From Acidobacteria bacterium 13_1_20CM_3_53_8 (GTDB lineage Bacteria; Acidobacteriota; Blastocatellia; Pyrinomonadales; Pyrinomonadaceae), in contig MNJR01000047.1 of NCBI GenBank assembly GCA_001920415.1, positions 1 to 64,000 of the forward strand: a stretch of DNA of 64,000 nt, read 5' to 3'. Each line of letters opens with the position of its first letter. Position 1 is the stretch's first letter. The notes below the pieces were generated by a model. That model saw nothing but the letters and a program-made list of their open reading frames with translations. It made no database searches and was not told where the DNA came from. A program made the position numbers and the translations under genes. Positions 38,674-46,894 of the stretch are shown here, one piece after another.

Positions 38674-40264
38674 ATGGTCAGCGAGTTTCGTAACGAGCCT
38701 TTCACGGATTTTACGCGCGAAGAGAATGCACGCGCTATGCGTGCTGCAATCGAGAAAGTAAAGAGCGAACTGGGGCGCGAATACCCCCTGGTCATTGGCG
38801 GCGAGCGCATCATGACCGAGAAGAAGCTTGATAGCTTTAACCCTGCGCGGCGCACGGAAGTCGTAGGGCGTTTCCAGAAGGCTACGGAAGAGTTGGCGCG
38901 CCGTGCGGTCGAAACGGCCTACGAGACGTTCTCTATTTGGCGAAGGACGCGGCCAGACGAGCGCGCAGACCTTCTCTTTCGCGTGGCTGCGCTAATGCGC
39001 GAGCGCAAAGTTGAGATGAGCGCGTGGATGATTCACGAGGTTGGCAAAACGTGGGCAGAAGCCGACGGGGATACAGCGGAAGCGATTGATTTCTGCGAGT
39101 TCTACGGACGCGAAATGATTCGCTACGCACAGCCTGCGCCTCTGACAAAAGTCGAAGGCGAAGACAATCGGCTTGAATACATCCCGCTAGGCGTTGGCGT
39201 AGTCATCCCGCCCTGGAATTTTCCATTGGCAATCATGGCCGGGATGACTGTAGCTTCCGTCGTTACTGGAAACACTGTCGTACTGAAACCCTCATCTGAT
39301 GCTCCGACCATCGCGTACAAATTCTTCGAATTGTTGGAAGAGGCAGGAATGCCGCCGGGCGTTGTGAACTTCATGACGGGTTCTGGCGCGGAAGTGGGAG
39401 ACACTATAGTTGATCACCCGAAGACGCGCTACGTTGCATTCACAGGCTCAAAGGAGGTTGGGCTTCGCATAGTTGAGCGCGCGGCGAAAGTTCACGAAGG
39501 GCAAATCTGGATTAAGCGAGTCGTGGCCGAAATGGGCGGCAAGGATGCCATCATTGTTGACGCGGATGCGAATCTTGATGATGCAGCGACGGGCGTTGTT
39601 CAGTCAGCATTTGGATTTCAAGGACAGAAATGTTCCGCTTGCTCTCGTGCGATTATTCATCAAGATGTGTATGAGCCTATGATTGAAAGGATAGTCGAGC
39701 GCACGGCGAAGATAAATGTTGGCGATCCATCAGAACAGTCAGCGACGATGAGCGCTGTTATCAACGAGAAGGCTTTCAAGACCATCAACGACTACATCGA
39801 AAAGGGTAAGTCTGGCGGCGGGCGCGTCGTCGCTGGTAGTGGCTCTGATGGCGAGCAGGGCTTTTTCATTGAGCCGACCATCATCGCGGACGTGAAAGCA
39901 GGTAACACGATTGAGCAGGAGGAGATTTTCGGGCCTGTGCTCGCCGTGATAAAAGCCCAGAATTTCAATGACGCGCTGCGCATAGCGAACGATACTGAGT
40001 ACGGGTTGACAGGCGCTGTGTACACTACGGACCCGGAAAAGATAGAGCGTGCGCGCAGAGAGTTTCACGTGGGCAACCTCTACATCAATCGCAAATGCAC
40101 GGGCGCGCTCGTAGGCGCTCATCCCTTCGGCGGCTTCAACATGAGCGGCACAGACTCGAAAGCAGGCGCACGATTACCTTGGCCTCTTCATGCAGGCTAA
40201 AGTCGTAGCCGAAAAAGTTGCGGCGCGCGAGAGCAAGATTGCGGAGAATCGAGCGGTGATTTAA
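38674..40264 (+). pseudogene. pruA: 1-pyrroline-5-carboxylate dehydrogenase, frameshifted near its end
   Basis: It oxidises glutamate semialdehyde to glutamate in proline breakdown. It is the RocA-like aldehyde dehydrogenase form of about 530 residues. The catalytic Cys320 is in FQGQKCSACSR and the general base Glu286 in AEMGGKD. The NAD-binding loop is FTGSKEVG. The frame from ATG 38674 (GAGGGAGAA upstream) reads NMSGTDSKAGARLPWPLHAG and stops at 40200. The +1 frame continues as HDYLGLFMQAKVVAEKVAA...RAVI to a stop at 40262-40264, which is the normal C-terminus. A loss of 2 nt (or gain of 1) near 40168 explains it. This could be an error; everything else is intact. Confidence 0.92.
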
Positions 40265-40267
40265 AAG

Positions 40268-40387
40268 CAGTGATAAGAGCAGTTTTCAGTTTTTAGTTTT
40301 CAGTTTTCAGAAGGAAGCGAAATGCTTTTACTTAAAACTGAAAACTAAAAACTTAAAACTGAAAACTGCTCTCATCACTTATCACTT
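40268..40387. repeat. composite inverted repeat: GTGATAAGAG outer arms, CAGTTTTCAG inner arms (copy 4)
   Basis: The outer arms AGTGATAAGAGCAG and its inverse CTGCTCTCATCACTTATCACT enclose CAGTTTTCAG-type inner arms and the GAAGCGAAATGCTTTT apex. The same outer/inner join appears at 50916-51020. It ends 5 nt before the fmt start. Confidence 0.88.
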
Positions 40388-40392
40388 AAAAC

Positions 40393-41322
40393 ATGCGTCT
40401 TGTTTTCATGGGTACGCCCGATTCCGCTGTTCCCACGTTGCGCCGATTGATTAACGATGGGCACAAGATGGTTGCTGTCTGGACGCAGCCGGATAGGCCA
40501 GCAGGGCGCGGGAATAAACTGCATGTGCCGCCCGTGAAAGAGTTTGCACTTTCACGCGGACTCACTGTACACCAGCCTTCAAAAATAAGGACTGACGATG
40601 CACTTGAGCTTTTCAAATCACATGACGCTGATGCTGCAATCCTAGTCGCTTACGGTCGCATTCTACCTTCCTCTTTTCTCAAAACTCCGCGCAGGGGTTG
40701 TCTCAACGTTCATTTCTCGCTGCTGCCGAAGTATCGCGGCGCTGCGCCTGTGAATTGGGCCATAGTGTGCGGCGAGAGCGTGTCGGGCGTGACGACTATG
40801 CAGATTGACGAGGGGTTGGACACTGGCGCTATTCTCTTGCAAGCTCAAACGGAGATAGGCGAGAAAGAGACTGCGCCAGAATTGATGTCGCGTCTTTCGG
40901 AAGTTGGAGCGGGGCTTATGAGCGAAACTCTCAAGCTATTGGACGAGATAGTTCCCCGAAAACAGGATGATAGCCGCGCGAGTTTTGCGCCTGTGCTTAA
41001 ACGTGAGGATGGATTGATAGATTGGTCATGGGATGCCGCAGAGATAGAGCGACGCGTTCGCGGCTTTCAGCCCTGGCCTCATGCCTTCACAACTTTTCAT
41101 TCACGCCGCCTGATTATCTGGCGCGCGTCGGTCGTGAGTGATGTGCAGAGAGCGGGAAATGGCGGCGACGTTATTGAGGCACACGGCGACCGTCTCATAG
41201 TTGCTTGCGGGAACGAGACTCTACTGCAATTCAATGAAGTGCAGCCGGAAGGAAAGAAGCGAATGCTCGCGCGCGATTTTTTGAATGGAACGCATCTGCG
41301 CGCGGGCGATAGGTTCGGATGA
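40393..41322 (+). CDS. fmt: methionyl-tRNA formyltransferase
   Basis: It formylates initiator Met-tRNA. At 309 residues it is of normal length. The N-terminal formyltransferase domain starts MRLVFMGTPDSAVPTLRRLI. It has the catalytic NVHFSLLPKYRGAAPVNWAI and QIDEGLDTGAILLQ, and the C-terminal domain begins KREDGLIDWSWDAAEIERRVRGFQPWPHAFT. It overlaps rsmB by ATGA, forming the common fmt-rsmB pair. Confidence 0.96.
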   Translation: MRLVFMGTPDSAVPTLRRLINDGHKMVAVWTQPDRPAGRGNKLHVPPVKEFALSRGLTVHQPSKIRTDDALELFKSHDADAAILVAYGRILPSSFLKTPRRGCLNVHFSLLPKYRGAAPVNWAIVCGESVSGVTTMQIDEGLDTGAILLQAQTEIGEKETAPELMSRLSEVGAGLMSETLKLLDEIVPRKQDDSRASFAPVLKREDGLIDWSWDAAEIERRVRGFQPWPHAFTTFHSRRLIIWRASVVSDVQRAGNGGDVIEAHGDRLIVACGNETLLQFNEVQPEGKKRMLARDFLNGTHLRAGDRFG

Positions 41323-42683
41323 GTGAGAAGAGAGCGAGCATTAACGAGCAGCGCGGCGCGCAAAAAGTTTCGCCAGCGCGCTTCGCAGCCTTTTCAATCC
41401 TGCGGCGTGTTGAGGAAGAGAATGCTTTCGCCTCAGTCCTTCTTGCATACGGCACAGAGCATCTTCGAGCGGATGATCGCGCTCTCTGTTACGAGCTTGT
41501 GCAGGGAGTTCTGCGCTGGCAACTCTGGCTGGACGCTTTGATTGAAAAATTTTCGGGACGTTCGGCGCAGAAACTCGACGTGCCTGTTCGATTGGCGCTG
41601 CGGCTCGGCCTCTATCAACTGCGAAAGCTTTCGCGCGTGCCAGCGCGTGCGGCAGTAAATGAATCGGTCAACCTCGTTCGATTGTCGCGTCTTCGCTCGG
41701 CTGAAGGTTTTGTAAACGCTGTGTTGCGACGCGCGGCGCGCGAGATTGAGTTTGACCCTGCGGCGGAAACCACAGATAGGTTTGAAAGAATCTCTGTTGA
41801 GACTTCGCATCCGCGCTGGCTTGTAGAGCGCTGGGTTGATGCGATGGGCGAGGACGTAGCAAGGGAATTTTGCGAAGCGAATAACAGGCCGCCAGGGGTT
41901 TCTTTCCGCATCAACACCAACTTCGCAAACGCTTCGGAAGTTATTGATAAATTAAAAAGTGCTGGCGCGAGCGTAACTGCTTCGCAGATAGCTGCGGATG
42001 CTTGGCGCGTCGAGGGCGCGAGCGCGCTCATCAGAATTTTCTCGCAGGAAGGGCTGATATATCTTCAGGATGAAGCGTCGCAATTGGTCGCGCATGTCGT
42101 TGGCGCTAGAGCAGGAGAGCGAGTGCTTGACCTGTGCGCTGCGCCCGGCAGCAAGAGCACGCACATAGCCCAACTCTCGAACAACAAAGCCTTCATCGTC
42201 GCGTGCGACATTCACGAGCATCGCCTTCGCACAGTTCTTGAAGCGGTCGCTAGACAGCGTGCCTGCCTTGCGGGCGCAATTGTGTTGGACGCAACTGAGC
42301 CGCTGCCTTTTCCCCATAAATCGTTCGACCACGTGCTGGTTGACGCACCTTGCACGGGCACAGGCACGCTCAGGCGCAACCCTGAGATTCGCTGGCGCAT
42401 CAGACCCTCTGACCTGAGCGATTTGCCCGAAAAACAGCGGCGAATTCTGGCGAACGCTTCGCGCGTGCTTCGTAGCGGTGGACGCCTTGTTTACTCAACC
42501 TGCTCGGTCGAAACTGAAGAGGACGAATCGGTTGCCAGCGCCTTTCTAGACGAGCATAAAGATTTCGAGCGGATTACTGTTGATGCGCCCGCGCATCTTC
42601 TTCAACCCGACGGTTCAATTCGAACATGGCCGCACAGAGACGGCTCGGACGGGTTTTTCATCTACGCATTCGAGCGAAGATAA
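41319..42683 (+). CDS. rsmB: 16S rRNA m5C967 methyltransferase
   Basis: This RNA cytosine-5 methyltransferase has 454 residues. The N-terminal NusB-like domain (about 18-150) is followed by the Rossmann methyltransferase. The SAM motif is VLDLCAAPGSKSTHIAQL. The catalytic cysteines are in DAPCTGTGTLRRNPEIRWR and YSTCSVETEED. The start lies in the fmt stop (ATGA), implying coupled translation. Confidence 0.95.
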   Translation: MSEKRASINEQRGAQKVSPARFAAFSILRRVEEENAFASVLLAYGTEHLRADDRALCYELVQGVLRWQLWLDALIEKFSGRSAQKLDVPVRLALRLGLYQLRKLSRVPARAAVNESVNLVRLSRLRSAEGFVNAVLRRAAREIEFDPAAETTDRFERISVETSHPRWLVERWVDAMGEDVAREFCEANNRPPGVSFRINTNFANASEVIDKLKSAGASVTASQIAADAWRVEGASALIRIFSQEGLIYLQDEASQLVAHVVGARAGERVLDLCAAPGSKSTHIAQLSNNKAFIVACDIHEHRLRTVLEAVARQRACLAGAIVLDATEPLPFPHKSFDHVLVDAPCTGTGTLRRNPEIRWRIRPSDLSDLPEKQRRILANASRVLRSGGRLVYSTCSVETEEDESVASAFLDEHKDFERITVDAPAHLLQPDGSIRTWPHRDGSDGFFIYAFERR

Positions 42684-42817
42684 GGCAAAAGAAAAGGCAA
42701 AAGGTAGAAGTAAAAAGGCAAAAGTGTAGGCACGCCTGCGGCGTGAATTATAAATTAAAAATTGGAGGCGAAGGCTTTGTCCTTACTTTTGCCTTTTACC
42801 TTTTTACTTTTGCCTTC
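42682..42817. repeat. inverted repeat, AAAGGCAAAAGT word family (copy 5)
   Basis: The left arm 42682-42725 and right arm 42785-42817. The apex includes CACGCCTGCGGCGTG and an AT-rich AATTATAAATTAAAAATT tract, nearly the same as the copy at 4821. It begins at the rsmB stop codon. Confidence 0.88.
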
Positions 42818-42908
42818 TTATTGAGCGGATGTTAGACTTCGCAACCGTATGTTTCGCGGGTCGTTCCGCAGAGAAGCGCGATGCGCGGGCTTCAATTTTT
42901 AGAGAAGA

Positions 42909-43592
42909 GTGACGGCTGAGGTTTACGGTTTGTCTGCTTTAAGAAAAGTTTTAATCATCATAGCCATCGCCATCGCTTTTCTCTTCGGCCTGACGGGAAC
43001 TGTCTATTTGAGCCTGCGCGTCAGCGAAGTTCATGTGCCCGACGTGGTCGGCAAGGAATATTCGGCTGGCGAGTCCGCGCTTGAAAGCGCCGGGCTTCAC
43101 ATACGAAAGCGAGGGACGCGACCTAGCGGGGACAGTCCGCCTAATACGATACTTGATCAAGTTCCGCATCCGGGCGAAGTTGTTAAAGTCGGACAGACCG
43201 TCGCGGTTGATGTGACGCGAGCGCCGAACGAGGGCGAGAGCAGCTCTCCGGCGCCTGCTGAGAACGGGAACGGGCAGGCAACCGGGCAAGCGTCTGGCAC
43301 GACCCCTGCGCCGATTAACGAAAACGAGAATCAGAACAAGCCAAGGAAACCCCGAAACACGAATACCAACGCTAACGCTAACTTAAATAGGAACGCGAAC
43401 AACTTAAACGGCATCAACACGAACGCGGGCGGAAAAGGTAATGCGAACGAGCACAACGCGAACGCTCGAAACGTTGATTCTATTCGCAACCAGAACGCGA
43501 ACCGCACGGGCGGAAACCTGAACTCGAACAGGCATCTGCCGCAGATTTCAACTCCGACTTTCAACCCCGGCGCGGGAAAACGCATCCCATAA
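42909..43592 (+). CDS. PASTA-domain membrane protein with Asn-rich tail
   Basis: A 227-residue protein from GTG 42909, with AGAGAAGA just upstream. A cytoplasmic N-terminus leads to one membrane helix (VLIIIAIAIAFLFGLTGTVYLSL, about residues 14-36). An extracytoplasmic PASTA domain follows (about 40-105: VHVPDVVGKEYSAGESALESAGL...VKVGQTVAVDVTRA), which in relatives binds peptidoglycan or beta-lactams. The last 100 residues are rich in alternating Asn (NTNANANLNRNANNLNG). There is no kinase domain, so it is not a complete Ser/Thr kinase. Confidence 0.82.
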   Translation: MTAEVYGLSALRKVLIIIAIAIAFLFGLTGTVYLSLRVSEVHVPDVVGKEYSAGESALESAGLHIRKRGTRPSGDSPPNTILDQVPHPGEVVKVGQTVAVDVTRAPNEGESSSPAPAENGNGQATGQASGTTPAPINENENQNKPRKPRNTNTNANANLNRNANNLNGINTNAGGKGNANEHNANARNVDSIRNQNANRTGGNLNSNRHLPQISTPTFNPGAGKRIP

Positions 43593-43671
43593 GAGTTGGT
43601 TTCAGATTTCTTTTAAAATCTTTTGCGCTGGTGGAACATCGCCCGAAAATTTCGAAGTAGCGTCAACCTGG

Positions 43672-44334
43672 ATGATCGAAATTGCCCCATCAATTCTCTC
43701 AGCGGATTTCGCGCGACTCGCAGAAGAGATTGAAGCCGTGACGAGGGGCGGCGCGTCTATGCTTCACGTTGACGTGATGGACGGCCACTTTGTTCCGAAC
43801 ATCACAGTGGGGCTGCCCGTCGTCAAAGCAATCGCGCGCACAACTAAGCTCCCGATTGATACGCACCTGATGATAGAGGAGCCTGGTCTTTATGTTGAAA
43901 GGTTCATTGATGCGGGCGCGTCGCTCGTCTCGGTTCACGTCGAAACTGAGCCGCACCTTCATCGCACGCTGACCTGCATCAAAGAGAGGGGAGCGCAGGC
44001 GGGCGTGGCAATAAATCCCGCTACGCCGCTGGTTGAAATAGAAGAGGCTTTGCCTTACGCTGATTTCGTGCTTTTGATGTCTGTGAATCCGGGCTTCGGC
44101 GGACAAAAGTTCATAGAGACTTCGCTCGATAAGCTCAGACGATTGCGTCGCATGATTGACGAGCGAAGATTGAAAACGCGCATAGAGATTGATGGCGGCA
44201 TAGATCGTGAGAACATTGCGCGCATTGCGGAAGCGGGCGCAGAGATCATTGTCGCAGGCTCGGCCATTTACGGCGAGGAAGACCCCGCCGAGGCCGTTCG
44301 AGCCTTACGCGACGCTGCTTTGCAGTGGACATGA
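43672..44334 (+). CDS. rpe: ribulose-phosphate 3-epimerase
   Basis: It interconverts ribulose 5-phosphate and xylulose 5-phosphate. It is a TIM-barrel protein of 220 residues: IAPSILSADFARLAEEI, LHVDVMDGHFVPNITVG, IDTHLMIE, SVHVETEPHLHRT, LLMSVNPGFGGQKFIETSLDKLRRLRRM, IEIDGGIDRENI and IVAGSAIYG. Metal and phosphate-binding residues are all present. Start ATG 43672. Confidence 0.97.
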   Translation: MIEIAPSILSADFARLAEEIEAVTRGGASMLHVDVMDGHFVPNITVGLPVVKAIARTTKLPIDTHLMIEEPGLYVERFIDAGASLVSVHVETEPHLHRTLTCIKERGAQAGVAINPATPLVEIEEALPYADFVLLMSVNPGFGGQKFIETSLDKLRRLRRMIDERRLKTRIEIDGGIDRENIARIAEAGAEIIVAGSAIYGEEDPAEAVRALRDAALQWT

Positions 44335-44352
44335 AAAGACAGTGACAAGAAA

Positions 44353-44426
44353 CAGTTTTTAGTTTTCAGTTTTCAGAAAAAGCTTTTAACTTAAAACTGA
44401 AAACTAAAAACTCAAAACTGTTTTTG
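44353..44426. repeat. inverted repeat, CAGTTTTCAG word family (copy 5)
   Basis: Arms of TTTTTAGTTTTCAG units and inverse around GAAAAAGCTTTTAAC. It sits between rpe and the TPR gene; the latter's GGAGG begins at the right arm's end. Confidence 0.9.
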
Positions 44427-44437
44427 GAGGTTTTGTA

Positions 44438-46180
44438 ATGACGGTTCGTTATATTAAATTGGCGGCTGTTTGCGCCGTCCTTATTCTTGGGTTGCTCTCG
44501 ATTGTTTCGGCGCAGCAGCAGCGAGCGCAGCAGAGCCAGTCGCAGGGAAGCGAGGCTACGCCCATGCAGCGCATAGAGATTATGCGTTCGCGGCTGAATG
44601 CCATGCGTCGTTCGCTCGATAGCGCGATTGCGACTCTGAATGCGCAGGACAGCGGCCAGCAGCAGCAACGCAGCAACCAGCAACGCTCGGCTTCAGACGA
44701 CCCGCGCGAGCGGCTGCGAGGGCTTGAAAAAGAGGTCGGCTCAGTTCTATCTGAGGTGAACGATATTGGCGGAAAAGTCGAGCGCTCGGAGCGCTTTGAC
44801 CATAGCCGATTGGATCAGTTAGAAACCTCTGTTACAGACTTGAACACGCGCGTTGATGCCGCGCTCGTGGCAACTGCCGGAGCACGCAGCGCCGCAGCCT
44901 CCAACTCGACCGCTTCCGCCACACCGCAGAAGAAAAAGAAGAAGGGAAGATTTTTTGGGCTTCTAGGCGGTGGCGGCGGAGACGACCGCTATTCCGATTT
45001 GACGGGCACAGCCGCGCCCGGTCGTGACCGCGAGCTTTTTGAAACTGCTACGCGCGAGGTACGCCGAGGGCGCTACGAGCAGGGGCGCTTGCTCTACCAG
45101 ACGATTGTAACGACTTACCCTGATTCGCCTTTTCTGCCTTTAGCCAAACTTGCGATTGCGGATTCCTTCTATCTTGAAGGAACAACGAGCGCGCTCATAC
45201 AGGCGACGGCAGCTTATCAGGATTGGTTGACGTTCTTCCCTACAGACCCACTCGCAGACCGTGTGATGTTGAAGATGGCCGAAGCCGACATGCGACAGAT
45301 GGGGCTTGCAGACCGTGACATTTCGCGTGCGCGCAAAGCCGAGCAGCGCCTAAAGGCTCTCCTACAGCAATTTCCTCAAACTCAGTTGCGCCCCAGCGTG
45401 ATGGAGCATCTCTATCAGGTTCAAGAGAGTCTTGGGATGCACAACCTTCAGGTAGCGCGCTTCTATGTGGGAAGGCAGGAGCACGGGCACGGCGGATTGA
45501 AGGGCGCACAGGATCGCCTGCGCGAAATTTTGCAGAAGTATCCGAACTTCTCTTACATGGATGAAGTGTTGATGCGATTAGGCACGCTCTACATGGAAGA
45601 GGAAGAGCCGGACGAGGCTGCGAAATATTTCCAACAACTCGTTCGTGATTATCCGAGCAGCGAATACTTGCAGAAGGCGCGCGAGCAGTTACAATTAATC
45701 GGCGCTCAGATTCCTGAACCCGATCCGATAAGAAGACAGATGCCGGTACCGCAGCGTCCCGGCACGATGGAGAATCTTTACAGGCAGATCACAGGCATCG
45801 CGGACGTTGACGTTGACAAAAACGGCGTCATCATAAGCCACGATAGCCACGCGACGGATGATTTGATTGATCTAGCCCTGAGAAACAACGGTCAGCTTCC
45901 GAGCAACATAGCTACTCCGGTTCGCACTGCGCCTTATCGCCCGGTCGTTCCGCAGCAACAGCAGAATCAGCAGCCAGCGAATGACCAGCAAAGAACTGGC
46001 GGGACTTCCATCAGAGTGGGAAGCCAGCAAGGCCCCGTGCCCAGTTCTTTGAACCCGTCGGTCACACCGCCGCCTCCGACAGTGCCGCAGACCAGACCAC
46101 AGCCACAACAAACTCCACCGACTTCAACGGTCGTGCCTGCTCCATCGCCAACGCCTTCGAGCACGCCTCCAGGCTCATAG
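44438..46180 (+). CDS. secreted TPR/BamD-like protein
   Basis: A 580-residue protein from ATG 44438 with GGAGG 7 nt upstream. A signal peptide (IKLAAVCAVLILGLLSIVSA) is followed by a Gln/Ser-rich part, a coiled-coil region (about 85-145, LRGLEKEVGSVLSEVND) and a basic Gly-rich patch. Tetratricopeptide repeats then run from about 200 to 425 (YEQGRLLYQTIVTTYPDSPFLPLAKLAIADSFY, DEAAKYFQQLVRDYPSSEYLQKA). The last 120 residues are Pro/Gln/Thr-rich. The repeats resemble BamD and YbgF-type envelope proteins. A periplasmic scaffold role is inferred, not shown. Confidence 0.78.
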   Translation: MTVRYIKLAAVCAVLILGLLSIVSAQQQRAQQSQSQGSEATPMQRIEIMRSRLNAMRRSLDSAIATLNAQDSGQQQQRSNQQRSASDDPRERLRGLEKEVGSVLSEVNDIGGKVERSERFDHSRLDQLETSVTDLNTRVDAALVATAGARSAAASNSTASATPQKKKKKGRFFGLLGGGGGDDRYSDLTGTAAPGRDRELFETATREVRRGRYEQGRLLYQTIVTTYPDSPFLPLAKLAIADSFYLEGTTSALIQATAAYQDWLTFFPTDPLADRVMLKMAEADMRQMGLADRDISRARKAEQRLKALLQQFPQTQLRPSVMEHLYQVQESLGMHNLQVARFYVGRQEHGHGGLKGAQDRLREILQKYPNFSYMDEVLMRLGTLYMEEEEPDEAAKYFQQLVRDYPSSEYLQKAREQLQLIGAQIPEPDPIRRQMPVPQRPGTMENLYRQITGIADVDVDKNGVIISHDSHATDDLIDLALRNNGQLPSNIATPVRTAPYRPVVPQQQQNQQPANDQQRTGGTSIRVGSQQGPVPSSLNPSVTPPPPTVPQTRPQPQQTPPTSTVVPAPSPTPSSTPPGS

Positions 46181-46208
46181 CGATGAAGAGCAAGGATGAA
46201 TTAGGAAG

Positions 46209-46338
46209 GCGGAAGAAGAGAGGACGCGGAGAGTGGGCGACCGAGGAGACGCGGTGAAAGAAAAAGAATGACGTAAGAAGATTATCCTCTTCTCTCCGCG
46301 TCTCCTCGGTCGCCCACTCTCCGCGTCTCTTCTTCCGC
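46209..46338. repeat. inverted repeat, TGGGCGACCGAGG type (GC-rich)
   Basis: The left arm 46209-46254 and right arm 46296-46338 are almost perfectly complementary over more than 40 bp (GAGAGTGGGCGACCGAGGAG and inverse) around an AT-rich apex. It differs in base composition from the other families but has the same layout. It lies between two co-directional genes. Confidence 0.92.
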
Positions 46339-46369
46339 AATCAGGATTTTGGAAAGATTGTGAGTTTAC

Positions 46370-46894
46370 TTGGACTCTGAAAATATTAAATCCGAAGCCA
46401 CTGGCGAAGAGTTAGAGCGATGTTACCGCACGGCTATGCTCACGGTCGCAGGGTTCATAGCGCTCACTATCCTACTCATCGCCGTCGCTTTCCTTGCTAC
46501 GGACGCCATCACGCGACCCGGCGATGCTTGGGAGGTGGGCGCTCTGCGCATTGCGGGCGCTATATTCGGTGTTGGCGCAATTGTGCATCGCCGCATAAAA
46601 TTTGCGCCCATGCGATTGCAAGATATTGCGGGCGTGCGTGGCACTAGCGGCCTTTTGCATACGCTGAAAATGGGAACAATCGAGCTTGCGTCAATCGGCG
46701 GCGCGATTGCCTTGATGGGGTTCATGGGTACTGTCCTGTCTGGCCGACCGCTTGAGATGTTGTACCTGGGCGTAGTCGCGCTAGCCATCCTCTTGCTTTA
46801 CTCCTTCCCGAAAAAAGGTGCCTGGAAAAAGCTTGTAGAAAGTATCCAACAACAGGATATAGCGGATGCAGAAACAAAAGGGACGCTCGCGTGA
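46370..46894 (+). CDS. small integral membrane protein
   Basis: 174 residues with three or four hydrophobic segments (AGFIALTILLIAVAFLATD; IAGAIFGVGAIV; LASIGGAIALMGFMGTVLSG; LGVVALAILLLYSF) and a Lys-rich end. The start TTG 46370 is the only in-frame choice before an upstream stop; ATG 46436 would remove 22 residues. No family is recognised. It overlaps the next gene (ATGA/GTGATG), so the two are probably co-translated. Confidence 0.65.
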   Translation: MDSENIKSEATGEELERCYRTAMLTVAGFIALTILLIAVAFLATDAITRPGDAWEVGALRIAGAIFGVGAIVHRRIKFAPMRLQDIAGVRGTSGLLHTLKMGTIELASIGGAIALMGFMGTVLSGRPLEMLYLGVVALAILLLYSFPKKGAWKKLVESIQQQDIADAETKGTLA

